From the NCBI RefSeq assembly GCF_039543385.1, contig NZ_BAABJQ010000036.1:1-64000 (forward strand): 64,000 nucleotides of DNA. The letters are read 5' to 3'. Shown one piece after another: positions 1 through 8,549 of the stretch. The notes under the pieces were generated by a model. That model did no database searches. It was not told the DNA's origin and saw only the letters and a list, made by a program, of their open reading frames with translations. Every line of letters starts with the position of its first letter. Positions within the stretch are counted from its first letter, which is position 1. Source of the stretch: Rugosimonospora acidiphila (GTDB lineage: Bacteria > Actinomycetota > Actinomycetes > Mycobacteriales > Micromonosporaceae). Both the position numbers and the translations under genes were made by a program.

Positions 1-1
1 G

Positions 2-985
2 GCGCAGCGGGCCGCCCCGACCTCCGCCGGGGCGCCCGCGCCACCCCAGTCCGGACCGCCCGGGGCGCAGCGCACGCCGCCCGCGCCCGAGCCCGGGCCG
101 GATCCGGCGGAGGACGCCGAGGCCGGGCCCGACGCGGCGGACGACGCCGAGTCGCCCGCGCTGCGGCGCGGTCCGCTCATCCGGGCGCTGCGCGCGGTGG
201 GTCGCGCGGCGCCCTCGGTCGCCGCCGTCCTCTGGGCGTTCCCGCTGGTGGTGCTTGCCGCCACGTCGCTGCACAGCCAGCAGTCCGCGGCGCTGAGCGG
301 CTGGTGGCGCTCGCCGCTGAGCTGGGCCTCGTACCGGCACGTCTTCGGCGACCCCACGGTGGCCCGGTCGCTGGAGTTCACCGCCGTACTGGCCGTGGTG
401 GTCACCCTGCTGGTGCTGGCCATCGCCCTGCTGGCCGCCTACCCGCTGGCCTGGCTGGCCGGCTCCTGGGCGCAGAGCGTCGGGCTGCTGCTACTGGCCG
501 CCGCGGTGGTGCCGGTGCAGGTGATCGCCGGCCCGGTGAACGAGGTGCTCGGCGTGGCGCGGCTGGGCGGCAGCGCGCCCGGCCTGGCGCTGGTGCACGT
601 GGCCCTCGGCCTGCCGTTCACCATCCTCGTGCTGCGCAACGCGCTGGCCGACGTGCCGGCCAGCCAGCTGCGTCGGGCCCGGCTGATCGGCCAGCGGGAG
701 TGGCACACGGTCTGGCGGATGGCCCGGTCGATCCGGCCCGCCGTGGTGGCCGTCGCGGTCCTGGAGTTCGTCCAGGTCTGGAACGACCTGGCGGTCGGCC
801 TGCTGTTCAGCGGGCCGGACGGCACCCCGCTGAGCCTGCTCGTGTACGGCCAGGCCCGGGACTTCGTGACCAACAGCGGCCCGCTGGCGGCCGTCTCGAC
901 CCTCGCCTCCGTGGTGCCCGTGCTGCTGGTGGTGCTGGCCCGCCGGCAGGTCGTGGCCGGCCTGGTCTCCGGGGCGCTACGGTGA
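2..985 (+). CDS. CUT1 sugar ABC transporter permease (MalG-like), 5' end outside window
   Basis: Inner-membrane permease of a carbohydrate importer. The frame is open to the window edge. From about residue 66 it reads as a membrane protein with about six hydrophobic helices, and it carries the cytoplasmic EAA-type loop for the ATPase (LRRARLIGQREWHTVWRMA), ending with a hydrophobic helix and a short basic tail, as in MalG. The visible N-terminal 60 or so codons read as a proline-, alanine- and aspartate-rich linker without membrane segments. GTG at 197 (just before RAAPSVAAVLW) is a possible shorter start, but no good ribosome binding site precedes it. The stop overlaps the next gene by 4 bp (GTGA), so the two are probably translationally coupled. 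Substrate cannot be told. Confidence 0.85.
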   Translation, partial: AQRAAPTSAGAPAPPQSGPPGAQRTPPAPEPGPDPAEDAEAGPDAADDAESPALRRGPLIRALRAVGRAAPSVAAVLWAFPLVVLAATSLHSQQSAALSGWWRSPLSWASYRHVFGDPTVARSLEFTAVLAVVVTLLVLAIALLAAYPLAWLAGSWAQSVGLLLLAAAVVPVQVIAGPVNEVLGVARLGGSAPGLALVHVALGLPFTILVLRNALADVPASQLRRARLIGQREWHTVWRMARSIRPAVVAVAVLEFVQVWNDLAVGLLFSGPDGTPLSLLVYGQARDFVTNSGPLAAVSTLASVVPVLLVVLARRQVVAGLVSGALR

Positions 986-3360
986 GCACCCCGCCGGAGC
1001 CGCCCACGCGTCACCGGACGCCCGTGTGGACCTGGGCGCTGCCGGTGTCGGCCGCGGCGGTGACGGGCAGCCTGTCGGTCCTGCTCGGCAAGGTCAGCAA
1101 CACCAACTGGGCGACCCTGCCGGCCCTGGGGGTGCTGGTCGTCGGCGGGGCGGTGTGGTACTTGCTGCGGCTGCGCAGCCAGCGCGAGCGCGACCGGGAG
1201 GCGATCGAGCCGGCGCCGTCGGTGCTGGCCTCCCCGGTCGGCGGGTCGACCACCCTGCCGTACACCTCGGGCTTCACCGGGCGCGACGAGGAGCTCGCGG
1301 AGATCGTGAAGGCGCTGACCACCGAGCACGCGGTGGCGGTCGTCGGCCGGCGCGGTGTGGGCACCTCGTCGTGCGCCGTGCAGGCCGCGAACGTGATCCG
1401 CCAGACGGCCGCGCGTGACCAGATCTACTACCTGAACCTGCGCGCCGGTGGTCGGCCGCGCGGCGCCCGGTGGGTGCTCGCGGAGCTGGCCTGGGCGATG
1501 GGCACCCCTCCGCCGCGCTCGCGCCGCCCGGCGGCACTCAGCGAGACGGCGGCCGCCCTTCGGGAGCGGCTGGACGACGAGCACATCCTGCTGGTGCTGG
1601 ACAACGTGGACAGTCCGGACCAGGTCCGGCCGCTGCTGCCGCCGACCTCGCGCTGCCGGCTGCTGCTGGCCGGCACGCCCGCGCTCGAGGGCCTGGACGG
1701 GGTGGCGGTCCGGGGGCTGGCCGAGCCGGACCCGGACGACGCGGTGGAGATGTTCTCGGCGGCCGGCCGCTCCGCGTCCGTGGCCAGCAGGCGCCGCGCC
1801 GATCCGACCAAGGACCCGGCGGTACGCGACATCGTCGAGCTGTGCGGCCGGCAGCCCCGGGCCATCCGCGCCCTGGGCTACCGGATGGCCCGGCACGGCT
1901 GGAGTTCGGCCGACATGGTGGCGCTGCTGCGCGCCGTGGTGCGCGCGCCGGCCCATCACCGGCTGCCGGTCACCGCCGCGCTGGCGCCGCTGACCGACCG
2001 GGACGTCGCGTACCTGGCCCTGAGCCGGGGTGCCCGGCGGCTGCTCCGGCTACTCGCCCTCGCCCCGGCGGCGCTGGACCGGCCGGCCATCCGGGCGCTC
2101 GCGAGGCGCTCCGGGGACCGGCTCGACCGGCTGCTGGACGAGCTGGTCAACCACGTGTTCGTGGACGGCTCGTCCGGCGACCGGTACGAGGTGCGGCCGC
2201 TGCTGCGCGGGTACGCCCGGCTGCACCTGCGCCGCGAGGAGTCGACCGGGCGCCGGGTGGCCGCGCTGACCCGGCTGCTGCGCATGCTGGCCCGGCGCGC
2301 CGAGCGGCACGTGGCCGTCATCGGCCAGCGGCTGCCCGGCGCGGCCGGGGTGGCGGGGCTGCCCACCGACGACGACCCGTACGGCTGGTTCGAGCTGCAC
2401 GGCGACCTGCTGCGGGCGGCGGTGGTGAACACCCCGGGCGGCGACCGCCCGGCCCGGCCGATGCCCCGCCGGCTGCGCCGCTGGTGGTTCCGGCTGGCGG
2501 TGGCGCTGGCCGGCTGGTACGCCCACGAGGGCAAGCTTGACGAGTGGGCCGAGGTGTGCCGGGCGGTATTGGCCGCGCCCACCGCCGGGGACCGCCCGGA
2601 GATCGCCGGGTGGGCGCACAACGAGCTGGGCGTGCTGCGCCGCCGCCGGGGCGACCCGCAGGGAGCGGCCACCGCGCTGGCCCTGGCGCTGGCCGCGCGC
2701 GGTCGGCGGGTGACCGCGCAGGCCCAGATGAACCTGGGGCTCGCCCTGCTGGACCTCGGGCTGGCCGACGACGCCACCGAGCACCTGGAGCTGGCCCGCC
2801 GGCACCGCTCGCACGCCGACCGGGGCGGCCAGGCACTCACCGAGCTCGCGCTGGGCGCGGCGTACCTGGCCAAGGACGAGCCCGAGGCCGCGCACCACTA
2901 CCTGGTGCGGGCCGCCAACGCGTTCCGCACCCTCGGCGAGACCCGCGGGTACGCGGCGGCGCTGACCAATCTCGTGCTGGCGCAGACCCGGCTCGGCGAG
3001 CACCTGGACGCGGCCCAGTCGTGGACCGCCGCGCTGCGCGAGTACGACGATCTGGCCGACCCGGCCGGGCGGTCGGCGGCCCTGCTCAACGCGGGCGCGG
3101 CCATGTTGACGTCGGCGCCGGGCCGGGCCGGGCAGGCGTACGAGTTGCTCGACGAGGGGCAGGAGCTGCGCAGGCAGCGCCGGCCGGACGCGGGGCTGGG
3201 CCGTACCCTGCTCTACCTCGGCGACGCCGCGCGGCTGCTGGGGCACCTGGACAAGGCCCGCCGGCACTGGGCCGACGCGGCGCAGGTGTGCGACTCGGTG
3301 GGCGATTCGGCGGGTGCCGCGGCCGCGTACCGGCGGCTGGCCGGACCCGATCCGGCCTGA
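982..3360 (+). CDS. Membrane-anchored NB-ARC-like/TPR protein with degenerate P-loop
   Basis: 792-residue protein starting at a GTG that overlaps the upstream permease stop. Two hydrophobic segments lie at about residues 15-60, so it is membrane-anchored with a cytoplasmic body. Next is an NB-ARC/STAND-like nucleotide-binding region: a P-loop-like GRRGVGTSS near residue 120, where the usual lysine of GxGK(S/T) is threonine, and a Walker-B-like HILLVLDNVD near residue 205. The region around 340-430 resembles a winged-helix module. The C-terminal third (about 530-790) holds about six tetratricopeptide repeats (for example NELGVLRRRRGDPQGAA). The family normally couples nucleotide switching to ligand sensing through TPRs; here catalysis is doubtful. 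Coupling to a sugar permease suggests a sensory or scaffold role, which is inference. Confidence 0.75.
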   Translation: MSTPPEPPTRHRTPVWTWALPVSAAAVTGSLSVLLGKVSNTNWATLPALGVLVVGGAVWYLLRLRSQRERDREAIEPAPSVLASPVGGSTTLPYTSGFTGRDEELAEIVKALTTEHAVAVVGRRGVGTSSCAVQAANVIRQTAARDQIYYLNLRAGGRPRGARWVLAELAWAMGTPPPRSRRPAALSETAAALRERLDDEHILLVLDNVDSPDQVRPLLPPTSRCRLLLAGTPALEGLDGVAVRGLAEPDPDDAVEMFSAAGRSASVASRRRADPTKDPAVRDIVELCGRQPRAIRALGYRMARHGWSSADMVALLRAVVRAPAHHRLPVTAALAPLTDRDVAYLALSRGARRLLRLLALAPAALDRPAIRALARRSGDRLDRLLDELVNHVFVDGSSGDRYEVRPLLRGYARLHLRREESTGRRVAALTRLLRMLARRAERHVAVIGQRLPGAAGVAGLPTDDDPYGWFELHGDLLRAAVVNTPGGDRPARPMPRRLRRWWFRLAVALAGWYAHEGKLDEWAEVCRAVLAAPTAGDRPEIAGWAHNELGVLRRRRGDPQGAATALALALAARGRRVTAQAQMNLGLALLDLGLADDATEHLELARRHRSHADRGGQALTELALGAAYLAKDEPEAAHHYLVRAANAFRTLGETRGYAAALTNLVLAQTRLGEHLDAAQSWTAALREYDDLADPAGRSAALLNAGAAMLTSAPGRAGQAYELLDEGQELRRQRRPDAGLGRTLLYLGDAARLLGHLDKARRHWADAAQVCDSVGDSAGAAAAYRRLAGPDPA

Positions 3361-3446
3361 CCCGGCCACGTTCCTCGCGCGCGTCGGCGGTCCGGCCGCG
3401 GGTTATCCGGTCGACGGCCGGGGCGTCGTGGCGGCACCATCGGCGG

Positions 3447-3971
3447 GTGCTGACGCTGCGGAGGTTCCGGGACGGCGACGAGCCGGTGCTCTGGGCGTTG
3501 AACGCCCTGCCCAACATCGGGGCGACGGCGAACCCCTCGGTGCCGTTGCCGCTGCCGCCGGCGGCCGGTCCGCCGGCCGGCCTTCCCGACCTCGCCGACG
3601 TGCGCGGCGGTTTCCTGGACGCCGGGGGCGACTTCCTGGTCGCCGAGCTGGACGGCCACCTCGTCGCGATGGGCGGCATCCGACCCGGTACCGGGGGGCG
3701 CGCCGAGGTGCTACGGATCCGGGTGCACCCGGCGACCCGGCGGCGGGGCATCGGCCGGGCGCTGATGACCGCGCTGGAGCGGCGGGCGGCCGAGTTGGGC
3801 CTGCGCGGAACGTACCTGGACACGGCCACTAACCAGCCGGAGGCGATGGCCTTCTACCGCGGCCTGGGCTACCGGGAGGTCGGTCGGGAACGCCGGCCGG
3901 AGTGGTCGTGGACGCTGGTGTACTACGTCAAGGACACGCCCGGCCGCGCGCCGGCACCAGGTATCCGGTAG
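3447..3971 (+). CDS. GNAT family N-acetyltransferase
   Basis: 174-residue GCN5-related acetyltransferase, which would move acetyl from acetyl-CoA to an amine. The acetyl-CoA pyrophosphate-binding motif A is clear (VHPATRRRGIGRALM, with the R/QxxGxG/A core), followed by the typical motif B NQPEAMAFYRGLGYREVG. GTG at 3447 gives VLTLRRFRDGDEP, the usual family N-terminus; the frame is open upstream only because the preceding gene is GC-rich. It follows the NB-ARC/TPR gene by 86 bp. Substrate unknown. Confidence 0.85.
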   Translation: MLTLRRFRDGDEPVLWALNALPNIGATANPSVPLPLPPAAGPPAGLPDLADVRGGFLDAGGDFLVAELDGHLVAMGGIRPGTGGRAEVLRIRVHPATRRRGIGRALMTALERRAAELGLRGTYLDTATNQPEAMAFYRGLGYREVGRERRPEWSWTLVYYVKDTPGRAPAPGIR

Positions 3972-4078
3972 CCGTCGCGGCCCACCCGGGCAGCTCGTGA
4001 CACCACCGTCTATCTAGAAGATCACCACTGCGCGGTACGGTACGTCGTCGACGCAAACAACGGCTACCGAACGGTCTG

Positions 4079-6673
4079 GTGATGTCCCCACCCCGACTGC
4101 GCGCGCGGCTGGCCCTCGCGGCCGTCGCCGTGCCGGCGATCCTGGTCGTCGACGGCTCCGGCGTGCTGGCCGACCGCGTCTGCACGGTCATCGACGACGC
4201 CGCCCAGTTCGGCGCCGGCGCGCTGGCCGCCGGTTGCTGCGCGTGGGCCGCGCCGCGCCGTACCGGTGTCGAGCGGTCCTGGCGCCGGCTGATGGCCGCC
4301 GGCATGGCGGCGTGGAGCGCCGGTCAGCTCGTCTGGTCGTGGTACCAGGTCTTCGCGAGGACCGCGCTGCCGTCGCCGTCCTGGGCGGACGTGGGCTACC
4401 TGACGCTGCCGGTGTTCGCGTTCGCGGCGCTGCTGGCGATCGCCGCCGCTGGTCGCACCGGGGCGCGACGGCGGGGCGTGGAGGGTCCGCGCCCGGACCG
4501 GGGCGGCTCCCTGGTGCGCCGCCGGCTGGTGCTCGTGCTCGACGGCCTGATCGTGGTCGGCTCGCTGCTGATCCTCACCTGGGTGACCACGCTGGGCGCC
4601 GTGGTGCGGGCCGGCGCGTCGAGCCCGGCCGCGTTCGCGGTCGCCATCGCGTACCCGGTCACCGACCTGATCCTCGTGGTGATGGTGACCCTGCTGCTGG
4701 CCACCCGGCCGCTGCCGGCCCGGCTGCGCCCCCAGCTGGCGCTGCTCGGCCTCGGCCTGGTCGGCCTGTCCGTGTCGGACAGCATCTTCGCCTACCTCGT
4801 GGCCAGTGGGGCGCGGGCCATGGCCCCGCTGGCCAACGCCGGCTTCGTCGCCGGGCCGGTGCTCATCGCGCTCGCGGCGCTGACGTCCGGAACGCCCGCG
4901 CGACGGTCGGGGCGGTCGCGGCGGGTCCTTCGCGCCCGCACCGTCGAGTGGGCCCACCTGCTGCTGCCGTACCTGCCGCTGGCCGCGACCGGGCTGTTCG
5001 TGCTGAACCGGGACCGGGACGGCGCGCACTCCGACCGGGCCGCGCTCTACCTCGGCGTCGCGGTGGTCACGCTGGTCGTGCTGGTCGTGCTGCGTCAGAT
5101 GATCACACTGGTCGACAGCCGGATGCTGCTCGAACGGGTTTCGCAGGCGCAGCTGCGCCTGCACCATCAGGCGCACCACGATCCGCTGAGCGGGCTGCCC
5201 AACCGCGCGCTGTTCCGGCAGCGGCTGGCCGACGCGTGCGCCGGCGACCGCGACCCGGACCGGCCGCTCATGCTGTTCTTCATCGATCTGGACGACTTCA
5301 AACTGATCAATGACCGCCTGGGGCACGACGTGGGCGACCTCGTGCTGCGCGACGTCGCCGCCCGGCTGCGCTCCTGCGCCGGCGAGCGCGACACCCTCGC
5401 CCGGCTCGGCGGCGACGAGTTCGGCCTGCTGATCGAGCGCGGCCCGGGCCGGCCGGACGAGGTCGGGCGGCGCGTCTTCGCCTCGCTGCGCGAGCCGTTC
5501 GAGGTGGCCGGGCGGCCGTTTCTGGTCAGCGCGAGCGTCGGCGCCGCGGTCGCGGACGGCAGCGAGCCGGGGCTCGGCGCGGACTCGCTGCTGCGCCGGG
5601 CGGATGCCGCGATGTACGTCGGTAAGCGGCGAGGCAAGGGCACGTTCGTCGCGTACGGGCAGGACGCCGCCGGCGGGTACGACGACGCCACGCTGCCGGC
5701 CCTGCTCGCCGAGGCGCTGTCCGCCGAGCCGGCCGCCTCCGGGCTCGACGTCCACTACCAGCCGGTCGTCCGGATCTCGGACGGGCGGCGGGAAGCCGTC
5801 GAGGCGCTGGCCCGCTGGAATCACCCGGTCATCGGACCGGTACCGACGCCGGTGTTCGTGGCGGTCGCCGAAGCCACCGGGCTGATCGGGCGGCTGGACG
5901 ACTTCGTGCTCGACCGCGCGTGCCACGATCTGGCCGGCTACCTGGCCGCGCACGGCGGCGACGTCAGCGTGCACGTCAACATCTCGGCCAGCCGGCTCGG
6001 CCAGCCCGACGTCGAGCTGGCCGCCGACGACTGCCTGTCCCGGCACGCGCTGGCACCGCGGCACCTGGTGCTGGAGGTCACCGAGAGCGCGCCCATCGCC
6101 GACCCGGAGGCCGCGGTGCGCAGTGCGAAACGCTTGCGGAGCAAGGGGATTCGCCTCGCGCTGGACGACTTCGGCGCCGGGTACAGCACGCTGGCGCTGC
6201 TGCGCCGGCTGCCGCTGGACATCGTGAAGCTCGACCGTAGCCTCACCGACCTTCCCGACGCGACGCCGGGCGGGCTGTCGCCGGAGGCGCTGTGCCGCGC
6301 GATGCTGTGGATCGCCGACGAGATGGGCGTGATGGTGGTGGCCGAGGGAGTCGAGACCGCGGAGCAGGTCGCCGCGCTGACCCGGATGGGTTGCCGGTAC
6401 GCGCAGGGATACCGGTACGGGCGGCCGGAGCCGTTCGCCTCGCTGTTTTCGGCGGAGGCCGCGTCCTCCGGCGAGGGCGCGCTCTCCGGCGAGGCCGGGC
6501 TTTCTGGCGAGGCTGGGTTCTCCGAGGGGGCCGGGTTCTCCGGCGAGGCCGGGCTTTCCGAGGGGGCCGGGCTTCCCGGTGAGGCCGGGCCGGGCAACGG
6601 TGCCGGGCACGGCCGGCGGTCGTCGCGGCGGCCGAGGTTGGCAGCGCCGACCAGCGAGGGTCGGCCGGGATGA
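4079..6673 (+). CDS. Membrane-bound GGDEF-EAL cyclic-di-GMP protein with repeat tail
   Basis: 864-residue cyclic-di-GMP turnover protein. Residues 1-340 contain about eight hydrophobic helices forming an uncharacterised membrane sensor. The GGDEF domain (about 370-525) keeps an intact GGDEF motif at 444-448, so diguanylate cyclase activity is possible; the RxxD inhibitory site is not kept (GERD occupies its place). The EAL domain (about 545-800) keeps the catalytic EAL at 575-577, DDFGAGYS, the lysine of IVKLDRS and VAEGVETAEQ, so phosphodiesterase activity is also plausible. The last 65 residues are a low-complexity tail of hexapeptide-like repeats (SGEAGL/SEGAGF variants). GTG 4079 and ATG 4082 are adjacent in frame; either may be the start. 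Confidence 0.92.
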   Translation: MMSPPRLRARLALAAVAVPAILVVDGSGVLADRVCTVIDDAAQFGAGALAAGCCAWAAPRRTGVERSWRRLMAAGMAAWSAGQLVWSWYQVFARTALPSPSWADVGYLTLPVFAFAALLAIAAAGRTGARRRGVEGPRPDRGGSLVRRRLVLVLDGLIVVGSLLILTWVTTLGAVVRAGASSPAAFAVAIAYPVTDLILVVMVTLLLATRPLPARLRPQLALLGLGLVGLSVSDSIFAYLVASGARAMAPLANAGFVAGPVLIALAALTSGTPARRSGRSRRVLRARTVEWAHLLLPYLPLAATGLFVLNRDRDGAHSDRAALYLGVAVVTLVVLVVLRQMITLVDSRMLLERVSQAQLRLHHQAHHDPLSGLPNRALFRQRLADACAGDRDPDRPLMLFFIDLDDFKLINDRLGHDVGDLVLRDVAARLRSCAGERDTLARLGGDEFGLLIERGPGRPDEVGRRVFASLREPFEVAGRPFLVSASVGAAVADGSEPGLGADSLLRRADAAMYVGKRRGKGTFVAYGQDAAGGYDDATLPALLAEALSAEPAASGLDVHYQPVVRISDGRREAVEALARWNHPVIGPVPTPVFVAVAEATGLIGRLDDFVLDRACHDLAGYLAAHGGDVSVHVNISASRLGQPDVELAADDCLSRHALAPRHLVLEVTESAPIADPEAAVRSAKRLRSKGIRLALDDFGAGYSTLALLRRLPLDIVKLDRSLTDLPDATPGGLSPEALCRAMLWIADEMGVMVVAEGVETAEQVAALTRMGCRYAQGYRYGRPEPFASLFSAEAASSGEGALSGEAGLSGEAGFSEGAGFSGEAGLSEGAGLPGEAGPGNGAGHGRRSSRRPRLAAPTSEGRPG

Positions 6674-6689
6674 AGGGCCTGGAGGTCAC

Positions 6690-7517
6690 GTGGACAGACG
6701 AAGACTGATGGCGGCCGCGGCCGGCGGGGTGGTCGGCGGGGTGGCCGCCGGCGTCGCGGCGGCCGGTGCGGCCGACGCGGCGGGGCCGGCGGTGTCGCTC
6801 TCCGGGCTGCGGTTCGTGAGCCTTTCGCACGTCAACGACCCAGAGACCACCAACGTCTTTCCCGGGGACCCGCCGTTCACGCTGGAGACGATCGCCACCA
6901 TCCCGCAGGACGGATATTTCCTCCAGTTCGTGCGCGAGGGCGAGCACACCGGTACGCACTGGGGCGCGCCCGGTCACTTCAACACGGGCCAGCCGCTGGC
7001 CGACCAGCTCGACCCGGCCGACCTGTTCCTGCCGGCGGTGAAGCTGGACGTGCGGGACAGGTGCCGGCACAACCCGGATTACGCCGTGTCCATCAAGGAC
7101 ATTCAGGACTGGGAGCGCACGCACGGCCGCATCCCGGACGGAGCGGCGGTAATCATCTGGACCGGCTGGGACGCGCTGTGGGGCACGCCGGCGTATCCGA
7201 ACCAGGACGCGGACGGCGTGCTGCACCAGCCGGGCTTCGCCGTGCCGACGGTACGGTGGCTGATCGACACCGGTCGGCTGGGCTACCGCGGCGCGACCGG
7301 CACCGACACGTTCAGCCCCGACGTCGGTACCGACGAGACGTACACGGTCTCGAAGCTGGTGTACCAGCGGCACCGGATCAGCCTGGAGATCCTCGCCAAC
7401 CTGGAACGGCTGCCGGCCACCGGCGCGTGGATCCTGGCCGGCGGGCACATCAACCGTGACGGTGCCGGTTCGACCGCACTCATCTTCGGGATCATTCCGC
7501 CGGGCGTGCGGGCCTGA
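6690..7517 (+). CDS. Tat-exported cyclase/kynurenine-formamidase-fold protein with altered metal motif
   Basis: 275-residue protein of the cyclase family (PF04199-type fold, which includes kynurenine formamidase). GTG 6690 follows GGAGGT at 6681-6686 closely; ATG 6708 is an alternative. A twin-arginine-like signal (DRRRLMAAAAGG followed by an Ala/Gly/Val hydrophobic stretch ending near AADA) predicts export. The family metal motif HxGTHxDxPxH appears as HTGTHWGAPGH at residues 86-96, so the central aspartate is glycine at residue 92. The rest of the fold is conserved (VIIWTGWDALW, LAGGHINRDGAGS). Activity is therefore uncertain. It lies 16 bp after the GGDEF-EAL gene, so they may be cotranscribed. 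An intact relative is encoded at 38639-39412. Confidence 0.82.
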   Translation: MDRRRLMAAAAGGVVGGVAAGVAAAGAADAAGPAVSLSGLRFVSLSHVNDPETTNVFPGDPPFTLETIATIPQDGYFLQFVREGEHTGTHWGAPGHFNTGQPLADQLDPADLFLPAVKLDVRDRCRHNPDYAVSIKDIQDWERTHGRIPDGAAVIIWTGWDALWGTPAYPNQDADGVLHQPGFAVPTVRWLIDTGRLGYRGATGTDTFSPDVGTDETYTVSKLVYQRHRISLEILANLERLPATGAWILAGGHINRDGAGSTALIFGIIPPGVRA

Positions 7518-7561
7518 TCGCGGCGGCCCCACCCCTGACGACGGTGGCGCCACCCCCTAAT

Positions 7562-7599
7562 ACCGGTGGCCCCGACCCGACCGGGTCGGGGCCACCGGT
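7562..7599. terminator. Bidirectional hairpin terminator between convergent genes
   Basis: A perfect 17-bp inverted repeat (ACCGGTGGCCCCGACCC and its complement) closes a 4-base loop. It sits between the stop of the cyclase-fold gene and the stop of the convergent YciI-like gene. There is no T tract, as is common for actinomycete terminators. Confidence 0.75.
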
Positions 7600-7604
7600 G
7601 CGCC

Positions 7605-7967
7605 TCACGCGGCCGGGAGTCGGGGTGTCTCGGGCAGGGCGTCGCCGGGGAAGCTGCGGCAGGGGTGCGCCTCGTAGACGAAGACGCCGGCCCGCACCCC
7701 TGGGTCGTCGTCCATCACCTTCCGCGTCTCGTCGAGGTCGAGATCGAAGACGCACAGGCCGCAGACGTCCGAGCCGTCGATGACCGGCAATACGATCGGC
7801 ATGAGACCGTCGGCGCGCAGCGCGAAGTTGCGCCGACCGTGCTCCCAGATGATGGCGCCCACCCCGTCCATGTGCCGGTTCGGCCCGGACTTGAGGATGA
7901 CCGAGGTGTAGCCCCTCGTGGTCGTCATCATCGTGCGCATGTGCTCGTCAGAGATAGGGGTAGTCAC
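7605..7967 (-). CDS. YciI-like domain protein
   Basis: 120-residue cytoplasmic protein. Its C-terminal half (VFDLDLDETRKVMDDDP, then VRAGVFVYEAHPCRSFPG) fits the YCII-related ferredoxin-like fold, in which a His/Asp pair is thought to act in small-molecule catalysis; no reaction can be assigned. The start is GTG 7967; TAGGCT lies six bases upstream on the same strand with no ribosome binding site, suggesting a leaderless message. It is divergent from the ArsR/P450 pair, so it may share the same control region. Confidence 0.72.
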   Translation of the reverse strand: MTTPISDEHMRTMMTTTRGYTSVILKSGPNRHMDGVGAIIWEHGRRNFALRADGLMPIVLPVIDGSDVCGLCVFDLDLDETRKVMDDDPGVRAGVFVYEAHPCRSFPGDALPETPRLPAA

Positions 7968-8086
7968 GGCGCGAGCCTAGCGTGTTTGATTAATTTCCAT
8001 CAGCAAATCGACCTCGTACCAGCCGGTTTCGGGGTCCTAATGTAAGCCCAGACTTATTTAAGTTGGCGTGGTGTTAGGTTTGTTCG
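7968..8086. promoter_or_regulatory. Divergent AT-rich promoter region with operator-like dyad
   Basis: Much more AT-rich than its surroundings. Leftward, TAGGCT (7974-7979, minus) lies 6 bases from the YciI-like GTG. Rightward, TTAGGT (8074-8079) lies 7 bases from the ArsR GTG. An imperfect 12-bp dyad ACTTATTTAAGT at 8052-8063 sits just upstream of the rightward -10 and is a candidate ArsR autoregulatory operator. The operator role is inferred from position. Confidence 0.5.
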
Positions 8087-8497
8087 GTGCATGCGTTCGA
8101 TGTGCTCGGGGATCCGGTGCGGCGCCGGATCCTGGAGCTGCTGGCCGAGGGCGAGCAGACCTCCGGCGCGGTGAGCACGACCATCCGCGCGGAGTTCGGG
8201 ATCTCCCAGCCCGCCGTCTCTCAGCATCTGAAGGTGTTGCGGGAGAGCGGGTTCACCAGCGTCCGCGCCGAGGGCACCCGCCGGCTCTACGCGATCGACG
8301 ACGCGCCGCTGCGGGAGGTCGACGCGTGGCTGGACCGGTTCCGCGGCTTCTGGGGCCAGCGCCTCGACGCGCTCGCCACGGAGCTGGCGCGGGGCAGGCG
8401 CCAGCGCCGGGCGAAGGACCAGGGCACGGCGCCGGTCGGCGACCAGCACGGCAGGCCCGCCCCGGGTGGCCAGCGGCCGGGCGGGACTGGCGGGTAG
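8087..8497 (+). CDS. ArsR-family winged-helix transcriptional regulator
   Basis: 136-residue repressor-type protein. The N-terminal winged helix begins at once (FDVLGDPVRRRILELLAEGE), with recognition helix ISQPAVSQHLKVLRESG and wing VRAEGTRRLYAID. No cysteine metal-binding motif (such as CVC) is present, so it belongs to the non-metal ArsR group that senses other ligands or forms pairs with a neighbouring enzyme. The tail beyond residue 105 is basic, Gly/Pro-rich and probably disordered. It precedes the P450 gene by 52 bp in the same direction and probably controls it together with itself. GTG start, probably leaderless. Confidence 0.88.
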   Translation: MHAFDVLGDPVRRRILELLAEGEQTSGAVSTTIRAEFGISQPAVSQHLKVLRESGFTSVRAEGTRRLYAIDDAPLREVDAWLDRFRGFWGQRLDALATELARGRRQRRAKDQGTAPVGDQHGRPAPGGQRPGGTGG

Positions 8498-8549
8498 CCG
8501 GACGCGGCACGGGCGCCACACCCTCCACCACAATCGGAAGGATTCAGTG

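Noticed and set aside
304..3360. 1018-codon open frame from 304
   Set aside because: Before 982 it is the out-of-frame shadow of the permease; only the part from GTG 982 has protein-like sequence.
4064..6610. 848-codon leftward frame opposite the GGDEF-EAL gene
   Set aside because: Antisense shadow; no domain or start context.
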